Shown here: positions 8,673-18,835 of the stretch, in pieces
Numbering within the stretch: the first letter of the stretch is position 1
Layout of the letters: each line of letters starts with the position of its first letter
Assembly (NCBI GenBank): GCA_015501075.1
Contig: JADNYJ010000564.1
Span: 1 to 20,361 of the forward strand
Direction of reading: 5' to 3'
DNA: 20,361 nt
From: Gymnopilus junonius
Taxonomy: Eukaryota; Basidiomycota; Agaricomycetes; Agaricales; Galerinaceae
Translations under genes and position numbers: made by a program
The notes under the pieces: generated by a model
The model's database searches: none
What the model saw: only the letters and a program-made list of their open reading frames with translations
What the model was told of the DNA's origin: nothing

Positions 8673-10378
8673 GAGTGCTGCCATTGATCACGTTTCTACT
8701 TCAATAATGTTATTCACATTTCACTATGAGGGCTAGGATGCCTTCAGGTTGCTATAACTTATTTGCCTCATGTACTCACAAAATTCGGAATATACAGGGT
8801 CCTTTGGAAATTGAACATGTAAATGAGCATATGTTGCTGTCGTCAGATCGTTAATAGTGTAAGAAATGGCAAGCAAAGGCGATGGCAATCACCCACATGG
8901 TGGACCATCTACACCGAGCGCAAACGCTGCCGGTGCAGGTGGTGACAGAGAAGGGTATTGTCAGGCGGTACCGTCAAGATAGTAACTGAATAGTTGCGAG
9001 AATGGAGCGGGCTCCAAACCACCGAACACTTCCTCATGTCCAGGCAACTAAGTCCTAAATTCCTCGTGGCAATCCATCGTGGCGAGTTTATCGTATGTCA
9101 AAGCACCTTTCTATTGAATAATGGGTCAAATTTCCGACATGTGTACCATACGATCATTGCAGCATCATGCTCTGGTCCTTCCAGAAATCCCCAATCTTTG
9201 AGCCCATAAAAGACTATACATCCCGATATTTTCCGAAAATCTGCCTCAAAAGCCTCTGAGGAAACGCGAATCATATAGCTCATGAAGCCGGGGACAGTGA
9301 GAGCTAACCGAACTCTCCGAACCCATGCGCATCAAACGTATCAATGCGATACGTATTCAACAGGTCTATGCTAGGATCTACGTACAGCTAAATTTGACGC
9401 ACACTATCTTTAACCATCAGAAAGTAGGAAATGTTGTGAGACTCTGGATTCACAACTTTATCTATTTTAGCTGAAATTAACTCGAACGCGGGTTGGTTGG
9501 GAGGCTTGTTCCGTGATTAATCGGAGTGACCGTCGGCCGGAGGCGAGCGCCTAAGACTAATTTAGGCTCAGACCTATCTTAGGAAAAAATCATAGTCTTG
9601 GCAACAACTGGCGAAGCATGCTCTTTCCATCTTGCCAACGTGCAGCATGGCCGTGCTCCATGCTGTTTACACTTGCAGCCCCCGCTGATGCTCCTCAACT
9701 GACCCATGGTATTCTATGATATTTCATAGTATACTCCTCAGTATTCTTTGCCTGTTCATCGGGCTCTTTTTGAACGAATTTCAGCCTGATTGGATTCCGG
9801 GACTTGCAACGAAGTCTCCCAGCAGAACCATGATGCTGTGATAAACATGATCTAATCAATGAAATCGGAGATGATTATTGCGATATGTGAGAACTTTTGT
9901 CTCACTAATGAGCTAGGTAAATCGTAGTCGGCTCTGGTGAGTCCATTTGTCGAGGGGGAAGCTTTGATCATCCTTTATGACTGAGTGCTTCTTCCCGCTT
10001 CAGGATTCAGCTTGGGGCTATTTTGCTATCTCACTTCTTTTGAGTATGGTGCTATATGTGGTGCTCCGATGTCAGCATACGCCTCCGACTTCTCAATGGT
10101 TGTCCTGTGCTCGAGATGAGTACATTAGGGTACATTCCTCTACGTTCACAAGAATAACCTCATGGTCAAACAGGGAGATCACCAGGAAGTCACGAAAGGG
10201 CGAGTGATTTGGAATGTCATCGCGCCAAACGCAAGGACAGATTGCGTATGGATACCTGACTACCGACACTCGTGCTACCTTACGAGGTCATGCACCTCCT
10301 ATGCATTTCGCAATATCGGATTCTTCTGAGCAGGACCGTCCATATGGCTCATTTCGAGATCCCTCAAGCAATCTCAAG
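8673..10378. other. 1.7-kb intergenic region without a supported gene
   Basis: Several short ORFs occur but none has a splice pattern, motif or composition that convinces. A 38-codon ATG ORF at 8866-8982 (MASKGDGNHPHGG...) is the best of them and could be an exon of something, but nothing connects to it. A small inverted repeat (CCTAA...TTAGG) lies near 9551-9567. The right part should hold the upstream control region of the protease gene. Confidence 0.4.
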
Positions 10379-10385
10379 TATAAAA
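10379..10385 (+). promoter_or_regulatory. TATA box of the aspartic protease gene
   Basis: TATAAAA lies 84 bp before the protease start codon, within a pyrimidine-rich leader region. Distance and sequence fit a core promoter of a strongly expressed fungal gene. Confidence 0.6.
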
Positions 10386-10462
10386 GAAGGGCCTGGTCAA
10401 CTTCCATTCTCCTCATCGGTCAACCGACTCGAGATTCACTTGCATCGCCTTCATTTTGAGCC

Positions 10463-12000
10463 ATGTTCCCCAAGACCCTCTTGACCACCCTCCTTCTGGC
10501 TCTCTCTGTCGCCGCCAACCCTGTGTTGGTTGACAGGGCCCCTGTCACCGTGTCTTTCTCGCGTCGCGTCAATGCAACCTCCGTCCAGCACCTCGTTAAG
10601 CACGACCAAGCCCGGGCTAGGTACCTCAAGCAGAAGGGCACTGCTAAGGTTGCTGGCCTCGAGGCTGCGGTGATCAGCTCCCCCGTCGATAACCAGGCCG
10701 TCTCTTATATAGCCTCTGTTGGCGTTGGGTAGCCCTGCTACTACTTGTAAGCTTTAGAATTTCTCTTTAATCCGTATAATGTGTACTCAAATCCATACAG
10801 ATGACCTCATCGTCGACACTGGAAGTTCCAACACTTGGGTTGGTGCCGGCACTACATATATCAAGACCAGCACCAGCACCAAGACCTCCAACTCAGTGGT
10901 ATGTATTCTCAGTGAATGTGGTTTGTTCAAGATACCTGACTTTATGTCTTCTGCTTTAGTCCGTTTCTTACGGTTCCGGCTCCTTCTCCGGAACTGAATA
11001 CACAGACACTGTCACCATCGGTTCTGGTTTGACCATCACCAAACAATCCATTGGTGTAGCTAGCACAGTGAGTTTTCAAGCACCTTCCTTCCATCCATTG
11101 AAAAGCTGATTTGTGTATCTTGCAGTCCTCGGGCTTCCAAGGCGTTGACGGTATCCTCGGTATTGGCCCCCTTGACCTTACTCAGGGCACCTTGTCCCCT
11201 GCTTCTAGCAGTACCATCCCCACCGTCACCGACAACTTGTTCTCCCAGGGAACGATCTCTGCTGACTCGATCGGTATCTCTTTCGAGCCTTCTCAGACCG
11301 GTAATGACCTGAACGGCGAGATCACCTGGGGTGGAGTTGACAGCAGCAAATACACTGGCTCCATCACATACATGTAAATATCCCCTCATCTCATCCTCAC
11401 AAAATGCCTTGTTGCTCATCATGTTACGCACGCACAGACCCGTCACTTCCACCTATCCCGCCAGTGCCTACTGGGGTATCAACCAGTCCATCAGGTATGG
11501 CACCTCGACCACCATCCTGTCCTCCACCGCCGGTATTGTCGACACCGGAACCACCCTCATCCTGATCGCTACCAACGGATTCACCAAGTACAAGTCCGCT
11601 ACTGGTGCTACCCTCGACAGCAACACTGGCTTGCTCGCCATCTCCAGCACCAACTTCAACAATTTGTCCAGCTTGTTCTTCACCACTGGTGGCGTAAGTG
11701 TTTTTTCTTTTCGTTCTTATGGGTCGAGAACATTTCTTAACAAATTTCCTCCATGACCTTCAGACCACCTTTGAGCTCACTGCTAACGCTCAAATCTGGC
11801 CTCGTGCCCTCAACACCGACATTGGTGGATCCTCCAGCAAGATCTACCTCATCACGGCCGACCTTGGCTCCAACAGCGGTCAGGGTCTCGACTTCATCAA
11901 CGGCCAGTCCTTCCTTGAGCGCTTCTACTCTGTCTTCGACACTGCCAACAACCGCGTCGGTCTTGCCACGACCCCCTTCACCACTGCCACCTCCAACTAA
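10463..12000 (+). CDS. Secreted aspartic protease, polyporopepsin type (frame interrupted)
   Basis: This is a pepsin-family (A1) endopeptidase. Six exons are seen: 10463-10746, 10801-10898, 10960-11067, 11126-11373, 11438-11693 and 11764-12000, with introns of 54-70 bp. The protein has a signal peptide (MFPKTLLTTLLLALSVAANP), a propeptide and a catalytic domain with two active sites, IVDTGSSNTW (Asp100) and GIVDTGTT (Asp281), about 409 residues in all. The active-site flap region follows VSYGSGSFSGTEY. No cysteine appears in the reading. As written, the frame is closed by TAG at 10730-10732. Reading GTTGGT AGC instead of GTTGGGTAGC (one G fewer at 10727-10729) restores the family motif VGVGSPATTY and the correct phase into exon 2. 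A G-run length error is therefore likely, but a null allele is possible. A GC donor at 10721 would keep frame only by deleting the motif. Secretion and extracellular protein digestion are inferred from the family. Confidence 0.88.
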
Positions 12001-12470
12001 GTGCTACGATGATGGTCGGGGTTGGGATTGGTCTTGGAGAGAAGTGGAACAAAGTACACTATTACTTTCAAGGGCTCTTCCTTATTTCAATTAGGGTAGA
12101 AGGTGTAAAATCTAGAATCAATTGGCAGTTCGAAATTAAACAATATATTCTCTGAAACACATCCTTGGTTTGCTTGAGAAAACAACTACAAAAAGGAAGC
12201 CGTACCGCTGCGAAACTTCTTCGACCAAAACCTTGTCCTACTCTTGCCTTGCCCTCCAAATCCTTCGTGGCGTGCTCTAAGAATTGAGGCAGCGCAGTGG
12301 AACCGCTCCTGATGGTGCCCAGTCTTTGAAGAATCCGTCGATCATCGTCTATGTACTCTGGTGGGGGTTGAAGCATCGTTTTTTGAACACCAGCAAACCC
12401 AGTGTTCGAGAAAAAGTGCAGGTTGCACCGACAGATTGAAATTTGGCATTGAGGTCACCCAGGGAACTTC
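12001..12470. other. Convergent 3' region between protease and RSA3
   Basis: This is the shared downstream space of two converging genes. No further exon, RNA gene or repeat is supported. A minus-strand ORF at 12068-12376 has no recognisable character. Confidence 0.5.
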
Positions 12471-13129
12471 TTAGTTCAAGACAACCTCCATTTCATTGAC
12501 CGTCGTGTTATCGCTTGACCTGGAGAAGACATCTGCTCCAGATGCCAATGAATCGATCAGCAAACCCAGACGAGAAGTGGTGAGATTCGGTTCCTACAAA
12601 TAATGTTTATTATTACTTCAGAAAAAAAGTCTCTCTGATCAAAGGACTCCCGCACCTTACGAATCTCCTCCAGGTCGTCTTTAAATCCATCAGCAACCGA
12701 TGCCATCCAAAATTTACGAAACCTGTCTTTCAGTTCCTGTTCCTGCCTTGCAGAAGTCTCCCCAGCCTTTCTAGAAGGAAGAAAAGACGGAAGGTCCGTT
12801 GGAGGTGGAGAGGGAGAGGGAGAAAATCGACGAGGGGCTTGAGATGTTGCTTTATCCCCTTGTCGTCCACGAGGAGCCGGCTCCACTATCTTGGAATCCC
12901 CCTCTTCCTCCTCCGAAGAACTGGACTCTGAATCAGACGACTCCGACGATTCAGAAGATGATGATTCCGTCTGCGGTGCAGGCTTTGGGATCACTTTAGC
13001 AACTGGCTGGGTGACTTCGTCATCACTGGAATCTGATGACGAAGAAGAAGACGAGCTGGAGGATGCGGCTCTTCTCTTGCGCTTCCTTGTGCGTTTCCGT
13101 TTGGCTTGAGCATTTGCAGCAGGAGCCAT
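12471..13129 (-). CDS. RSA3: Ribosome assembly protein 3 (Rsa3 domain)
   Basis: Rsa3 is a nucleolar factor for 60S subunit assembly. Two exons on the minus strand, 13129-12656 and 12593-12471, separated by a 62-bp intron (donor GTGCGG, acceptor TTTGTAG), give 198 residues. The C-terminal Rsa3-type domain, about residues 140-185, reads LKDRFRKFWMASVADGFKDD, then LEEIRK joined across the intron to EPNLTTSRLGLLIDSLASGA and DVF. The N terminus has a basic cluster AKRKRTRKRKRR (likely nuclear or nucleolar signal), then runs of Ser and Glu typical of nucleolar proteins. The start is the first ATG (13129); the frame opens upstream only without an ATG. CACGTG at 13188-13193 lies 59 bp upstream. It converges with the protease. 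Assignment rests on the C-terminal domain and is good. Confidence 0.88.
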
Positions 13130-13630
13130 GGATTTGAGACTGTCACTGAGCGATTCGGCAAAGGAACACAAAATTTGTGGATGCGGTCACGTGGTTCACT
13201 CTGCGCCACACACAACGGCTAAATCAGGTTGCAACTTGTCACCGATCAGTCAACAACAAACTTGGCGCAAAGTGTGCTGCGCTCCCTGTCACCCCCTTGA
13301 GCACTCTTTCCGCCATAAAATCTTGCGATTCAACTACAGGAGTATGGCGTGACCGGAGCTCGTAAAATTTTATCGTCTGGCCATCAAAACAGCAACTGCT
13401 GTGGACCTAAAAGGTCTTGTGGACCCAACATTCTCCCACTGACCAACCCACAGACCACCAGCTGATACTCTGGTGCTATTTTTACCTTCGCCAACCCTCT
13501 GTCGTCCTTCAGTCTGAGATCAAAAATTGATCGCGTGTTTTTTTTTCTGCGTTGTTCTGGTCAGCCGCCAAGCGGTATCAGCTTATCGATCGAAACTGGG
13601 GGCAAACAAGGCCATATACTCTTGTGGGCG
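13130..13630. other. Divergent promoter region, RSA3 and membrane-protein gene
   Basis: About 560 bp separates the RSA3 start (minus strand) from the next plus-strand start at 13691. A perfect CACGTG is at 13188-13193 near RSA3, and pyrimidine-rich tracts lie in 13500-13560. No coding exon is supported. Confidence 0.45.
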
Positions 13631-13637
13631 TATAAAA
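13631..13637 (+). promoter_or_regulatory. TATA box of the 13691 gene
   Basis: TATAAAA lies 60 bp before the ATG at 13691 and is followed by a CT-rich leader, as in other fungal core promoters. It supports 13691 as a real gene start. Confidence 0.5.
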
Positions 13638-13690
13638 GCTCTTCGCCCTTCGTTTCCCTTCTCTTCCTCAAACCACCACCATCCCTCCCC

Positions 13691-15501
13691 ATGGGCGGCT
13701 CCTGTTTGCCATCCCTGTACTCGCTCTCATCCTCATCTGGCTACATGTCCTTTATATCTCAACTCGCCTTAGCCAACCTCCATGGCGTTGGTCATCTGGT
13801 GTCGACCCTGCCATCCACAAGGTGCGTCTACTTCAACACCGCCTTGAGGAAAGTCATGACCTGGCGTATGGATACTAGGACCAACATCAACAACGCCTAG
13901 TGGAAGGCATCCATTCGGTGGTCGAAACCACTCCATCATTGCTGTTGTGAAGGTACGCTATGGCTCCATATACTGTTTTTTTCTTTGCCTGATATCTTTT
14001 CAGATCCTTCCGATTCCACGCCCAATGGTGAAGCGCCTTCGGAACGTTCAACGACACGATGCACGTCTTTCACCAAGATCAAAGGTCTCCTTTATTCGCT
14101 CATGGCAAGACGCCCTCGCCCGTCAATCTTTTCCTCATTGTGGACGACATCGGCATTGAGTTCACGTTCTTTCTACTGTATACTCTACAAAGGTATGGCT
14201 TGTGCATTCAAACACTTCTTCTCTGACTGTTGTGTAGCATCCATCCTGGCGCGATTGACACGATCATTGTAATGGCTTATGTCCCGTTTGTGGTGTGATG
14301 CAGATGTGGGCTGGAGCATGTCCTCAGAGTTGCATAGAGTATCGTCCACGCTGCCATGTCCCACTCATCATATGATATGATTGTTTGTGACTATGGCAGG
14401 TGCGGTATTGACTTCCTGGCTTGTTGCGACACTCCGCGAAAGGCCCACAATATCTCATCACCCACTAATGACCGGACTTAAAGTAAGTCTTTTTTCATGG
14501 CAATTTTACCCAAGGATGGCGTCCCTCGTCAACGCTGCAATCTGTAATCACGGCATATACCACCGATCGTTCGACTTCCTTCAAACGTCAAGGCCAGGGC
14601 CGTCCTCGGAGGTTCAGAGATTATCTGCCCGCCTTAGTCCACTCATCATATGATATGCTTGTTTGTGACTCTGGCAAACGGCGATATCCCTGCCTCCTTG
14701 GCGGACTCCAAGGAAGGCCCACATGCGCATCAAATCTTATTCATGAATCTTTCTGGTCGATGAACCTTCTATGCTTCCTCGGCCTCGCCTTCATGCCCGT
14801 CAAATTCCGACAACGGTATGCCTATTGTTCCTGCTACCTTCTCCTTTGCTGACCATGCTGCAGCACTCATCCCGGTGTAGTCGTCATGATAATCGTAATG
14901 GCTTATGTCCCGTTTGTGGTGTGATGTAGATGTGGGCTGGAGCATGTCCTCAGAGTTGCATAGAGTATCGTCCACGCTGCCATGTCCCACTCATCATATG
15001 ATATGATTGTTTGTGACTATGGCAGGTGCGGTATTGACTTCCTGGCTTGTTGCGACACTCCGCGAAAGGCCCACAATATCTCATCACCCACTAATGACCG
15101 GACTATAGTAAGTCTTATTTTTTCATGGCCATCTCGCCCATGGATTCCATCGCTTGTCAACGCCTGCAACCACGACTGCAGAACACGGACCCGGCATTTA
15201 CACCTCGTACGTTTGCCACGTTAAACCTATCTTTCCTAACCTGACTTATGGTGAATAGCTTTCGGCTGTACATCCTCCCAACCATTCGTCAAGTCGCCAT
15301 CTGCCTGAGCTGGCTAGGGTCCGCCATCTACTGTTTAATAGTTCGCCTTGTAAGTTATCGTCTTCTTTCATAATTTTTTATTTCTCATGCTGCGCCGTCC
15401 CTTAGTCGATCTCCACTATCACGAAATCCCAAACTCAACGCCAATATTCAAACCAAGGATCATCACCGAAAGCTGGAAATCGGAAGTTATTTTTGTTCTA
15501 G
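13691..15501 (+). CDS. Multi-exon membrane protein of unknown family, internally duplicated and disrupted
   Basis: Several coding blocks share one strand. Block 1 (13691-13821) has a membrane helix, RLLFAIPVLALILIWLHVLY, and joins over a 57-bp intron (GTGCGT...TACTAG, 13822-13878) to DQHQQRLVEGIHSVVETTPS (13879-13946). The next block ends at 14192 and holds PVNLFLIVDDIGIEFTFFLL. After a 45-bp intron comes HPGAIDTIIVMAYVPFV (from 14238). A paralogous pair lies downstream: NLLCFLGLAFMPVKFRQR to about 14813, then HPGVVVMIIVMAYVPFV from about 14869. The last two exons are about 15259-15349 (RQVAICLSWLGSAIYCLIVR) and 15406-15501, ending in a short hydrophilic tail. The ATG at 13691 is in frame with block 1 only if GGG at 13693-13695 were GGGG. 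Exons around 14290-14890 cannot be joined in one frame. It could be one repeated gene, two merged genes, or a decaying locus. Confidence 0.5.
14269..14478 (+). repeat. Direct repeat copy A (210 bp)
   Basis: Copy A is identical to 14895-15104 except at one position (C at 14301, T at 14927). The offset is 626 bp. It starts inside the HPGAIDTIIVMAYVPF exon and runs through the following intron-like and coding sequence. Identity this high in partly non-coding DNA implies recent duplication, gene conversion or an assembly artefact. Confidence 0.9.
14637..14728 (+). repeat. Diverged third partial repeat unit
   Basis: CCACTCATCATATGATATG followed by TTGTTTGTGACTCTGGCA closely matches part of the 210-bp repeat (from about 14357 and 14983). 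Similarity then fades, with AAGGAAGGCCCACAT matching GCGAAAGGCCCACAA at the end. It is an older copy of the same exon-sized unit. Confidence 0.65.
14895..15104 (+). repeat. Direct repeat copy B (210 bp)
   Basis: This is the second copy of the unit at 14269-14478, with one substitution. Sequences on both sides diverge: upstream the codons for HPGVVVMII replace those for HPGAIDTII, and downstream the copies part after GACCGGACT. The duplicated tract therefore sits inside two older, more diverged paralogous units. Confidence 0.9.
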
Positions 15502-15825
15502 TAGATTAGTGCCCACCATTTCTGAATACTCCGCATCGTCCATCCGAGTCTGCAGCTGTATGCTACGAATCACAGTTGCCTTTTTTTCGACCTCCAACGG
15601 TTGCACAATCATCGCTATCATTAAAAGTTTTATACACTAAACATAAGACTCTATTCAAAAATGACGTTCTGCAAACGAGTATTATATGATCCTGGTAGAA
15701 GAAACCGTTCTGAATTATTACAATAATATTACACTTCGAAGTTGCTTCGAAGAATGAATAAGATATTTCGAGCTTGCAACCCGTCTTCAAAAAAGAAGGG
15801 AAGGGTCGCTGGAGTCCGAACGGTT
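15502..15825. other. Convergent 3' region between membrane-protein locus and F-box gene
   Basis: AT-rich sequence with no supported gene. The upstream gene ends at 15501 and the F-box gene ends at 15826 on the other strand, so this is shared 3' flank. Confidence 0.5.
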
Positions 15826-17460
15826 TTACTCAGACTCAGACTCGGACTCCTCGTCGTCATCAGCCTCAGGCTTCTCCCAATTCAAGTTCAAAAAAATACC
15901 ATCTGCCTCGAAATCCTTTACTTTGTTATAGAAGACCTGCAATTTGTTGGGTTCTGCGTCTGGTACCAGCCCAAGTTGAGATAGGTAAGCCTGACGGTAA
16001 ATGATTTTGAAGGATCGCGGCCATCCTGATTGGATTCGACATCTTTGGTCGAAGTTATTGAGGCGCCGTCATCTTCCTTGTCTTCGTCATCTTCTCCGCC
16101 TGCCGACTCTTGCACATCATCCCTTTGCCTTGATTGCAGCATACGACGCATGGCTTTCAGAGTGAAAGAAATGTCGCCTTGGAAGACCAAAGTCTCAAGA
16201 TTAGGAAGGCTCTTTTGTTGCCGTGCTTCATCGCGTGGCAAGGTAAGGTTCAATTCGTTGATGATTCGATCTGAGAGGGTAAATGACCCAGGACAATAAA
16301 GACAAAGTTTCTTCAGGAGGGGGATACCTTAGCCAGCAAGTCCAATATATGGGCTTCATCAGTAACGCTGCTCTGGCTGACTGTGAGTTCCGTCAACTGA
16401 CAGGAGGATCGCTGGATCAACTCGGTAATGGCGGTCGTCCACTGGCTTGGAGAAGAACTGTGGTCGCAAGAAATCGAGAGTTTTGCCAATTTCGGTATAG
16501 TAATGAGCTGTAAAAAGACTATGATTAGTTTCGGGTGCCCGTCAACAGACAAAAAAGACAGTCGAGGGAGATTTGGGCAGGAATACTGCTGCTGTTGAAG
16601 TTTGAGTTATAGTCTTCAAGATTGCAGTACAAAGATTCGAGAGAAGGTAGCAATGCTAGTAATTCAAGGCTTGGCCGGAAACGAAAACTTAATGTCGTGC
16701 GCAACTCGACTAGGCCACCCCAATTGACCCCAAGCTGTGGGCCCGGTACCCAGTTCATTACGTTAAGTGAACATAGTTGAGGTGTAGCAGAGTAAAAGGT
16801 CCAGTTTTTCAAATTCCGGTTAGCTTTCATCCGTGTTACATTTCCTATGCCTAAATAAAGTGCTTTGAGTATGGGAAATTGTGGGCGATTTTGTTCCAGA
16901 GCCACGGCCAAGGTTGAAAATGCGTATGTGTCCAGTTTCGTCCACCGATGACACGTCGTCAAGAGGTATTGGAGAGTCGAATCGACTGGAGGCTCCCATG
17001 TCCTGTCGGAATATGACTGCACCAAAGTAATTTCCAAAGGGCAGCTCCCACTCCTTTTAATCCATTCTTCAAGTAGGACGCTCTGCGTACCGTAACGTTT
17101 CTCAGAAAAACGTATGGCAACACTGCACCACAAACGCGGCGTAGACCATGCTACGCGCCGCCAAGCTTTGCATACGCGCCCAATATGATACTGCATTGGG
17201 ACTCTGTAAGAGCCCGATGGGCCACTAGCGCAGGCAATAATGAAAATTTCGGATAGAACCTCGGGGGAGAGCGTGGTCATAATTTGAGATGTGCTATTCA
17301 ACACTTCCAGGAGGTCGTATCGTTCAATTTCGAGAGTCCGAAGGGTTGCCTTCGTACTCTCTGCCGCTGATTCGTTCTGCGCGATCTTCTCTTTTACAGC
17401 TCGCCGCCTCCAGTCTGAGATAGCTTCGTTGCGTGTGTCATCAGTGTCACTGTGATGCAT
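15826..17460 (-). CDS. F-box protein with leucine-rich-repeat-like region
   Basis: F-box proteins are substrate receptors of SCF ubiquitin ligases; the substrate here is unknown. The start is ATG at 17460 (MHHSDTDDTRNEA). Residues about 17-60 form a coiled coil, followed by the F-box TTLSPEVLSEIFIIACA and CKAWRRVAWSTPRLWCSVAI, a common layout in Agaricomycetes. Exon 1 ends near 16587 (donor GTATTC, 68-bp intron) or 16560 (41-bp intron); exon 2 starts at 16518 and runs to 15826. Leucine-rich segments include LITIPKLAKLSISCD and LPNLETLVFQGDIS, and the C terminus is acidic (DDDEESESESE). Two single-base gaps break exon 2 as written: GGGGG at 16319-16323 needs one more G and CCC at 15970-15972 one more C. 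With both, the frame is continuous through LLKKLCLYCPGSFTLSDRII and NKLQVFYNKVKDFEADG, giving about 522 residues. Length errors are likelier than decay. Confidence 0.85.
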
Positions 17461-17683
17461 GATGATGATGTCAAATTTAACTGTATGTTCTGAGAATCAA
17501 AAGGAGCAAAGGTAATGAACGAGAATGAGATAAATCCGCTCAACAGTGGGATGAAAGAACCGCATTATCAATGTTATGATTTCCGTGACAGCGGCCGCAA
17601 CTTACGCGCTTAACCACGTGATTGTGACAACACGCTTCAAGTTCGACTGTGCGTTGAAGATTACTCCGAGGGAAACTTCCATC

Positions 17684-17771
17684 GGCCTGATGGTCTAGTA
17701 GTATGATTCCTTGTTAGGGCGCTTAAGAGCTCGAATCGAGGAGGTCCCGGGTTCAATTCCCGGTTAGGCCC
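17684..17771 (+). tRNA. tRNA-Pro (anticodon AGG) with a 16-bp intron
   Basis: The sequence folds as a full cloverleaf. The acceptor strands are GGCCTGA and TTAGGCC. The D arm begins GTCTAGTAGTATGAT. The anticodon stem is CCTTG/CGAGG with loop TTAGGG...T, giving anticodon AGG. The T arm is CCGGG-TTCAATT-CCCGG, and the discriminator base is C (17771). Sixteen extra bases after position 37 (about 17722-17737) fit the standard place for a nuclear tRNA intron. CCA is not encoded, as usual in eukaryotes. It is divergent from the F-box gene. Confidence 0.92.
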
Positions 17772-17777
17772 GTTTGC

Positions 17778-17783
17778 TTTTTT
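17778..17783 (+). terminator. RNA polymerase III terminator
   Basis: A run of six T lies six bases after the tRNA-Pro 3' end, followed by further T-rich sequence. This is the normal Pol III termination signal. Confidence 0.8.
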
Positions 17784-18835
17784 GTTTCTTTTTGTGCACT
17801 ACTGGTGATAAGTTGCCGAACTAACTACCTAGGCTCTGGCCGTCATGTAGCCATCACTTCCAATGATAGTCCATTGGAATTCTTACACCCAAAGATTACA
17901 TTGAAAAGGCTGAGTAATGGCCTTTGGAATGGGTATCCTTACAAATGAAGGGGGTTGATAACGATAAGTCGAATTCGAACAACAACTTGCATATGCTTTC
18001 TCCCAAGAGTACTCAACTGTGGTGATATAAGGAACAGCGATGTCTGTAGTACTATCGATCATCTGCACCAAATTCTATGTTATGTTGTCAGAGAAGAGTA
18101 CGTCTTTCTGTCTTCTTCCTATAAACCTTGTACTCAAGCTGCAGGAAGCGGAGGGACCATCCATGATTCCATATTGTGGTTGCCTTAAAGAGAGACAATA
18201 GACTAGATGTTCCCACGGCACGACGCGACGCGTCCTTACGACAGCGATATTGATAAATATAACACATCTACAGGGGATGAGTGTGTTTCATCGTCTTGCT
18301 TCAATGCTATGAGTTATGAGCGCTTGAGCGTTCAGGCAGTTAAGGATCGTTTTTCGATTTCAGTTTCCCATACATAATGTTTCTCGAGTTAAGTTCGTAA
18401 TTAAATTTCATCGTCGAGTCGTAGTAATAAGAAAGCAAAAGGCGTAAGGCGAATAATTGACAGTTTAGTAATAGTACTATGTAACAACCAAAGACGACAC
18501 GAAAAGACCCTTAATATAACGCATCATCGTGAACGCTTCGTGAGTAAGGTAAAAAAAGTCAAGATCAATGCCGAAGAGGATAATTGTGTAGAGAAGATAA
18601 GAGAACTGGCGAGGCGAGGCAAGGCGAGGATGACTGTGATTTTAAATAATAAAAATAAAAGTCACTGTCTAGAAAAAGAGAGTCAGTAACTTTTTCCCCC
18701 ATCATCTAAGTGGATGTCGCAGTCCCGGAAGTCCCAACAAGCACTGAAGAAAGCAGAACCAACTCAAACCTCCCACCCCCTCCACTCCATCTGTTCAAAT
18801 TCAAATATCGACACCAAATCGACTTCCCGCGACTC
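17784..18835. other. 1-kb intergenic region between tRNA-Pro and LCB2
   Basis: No gene is supported; short ORFs at 17883-18071 and 17955-18188 lack coding character. The right part, nearest LCB2, is AT-rich and probably includes its 3' UTR. A short GGCGA-type tandem repeat lies at 18608-18629. Confidence 0.45.
18608..18629 (+). repeat. Short GGCGA tandem repeat
   Basis: GGCGA, GGCGA, GGCAA, GGCGA, GG: four imperfect 5-base units in intergenic DNA about 200 bp beyond the LCB2 stop codon. No function is implied. Confidence 0.6.

Noticed and set aside
8866..8982. 38-codon ATG ORF (MASKGDGNHPHGG...)
   Set aside because: Coding-like composition but very short, with no motif, no supported splice partner and no promoter signal.
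13876..13878. In-frame TAG taken as a nonsense mutation in the membrane-protein gene
   Set aside because: It is the acceptor of a phase-0 57-bp intron with a good GTGCGT donor at 13822, so it is not a stop in the mRNA.
16271..16327. Apparent 57-bp intron (GTATCC...CTCTCAG) in the F-box gene
   Set aside because: The phase does not match the next exon. The same bases read as continuous leucine-rich coding sequence (LLKKLCLYCPGSFTLSDRII) if the GGGGG run at 16319-16323 is one base longer.
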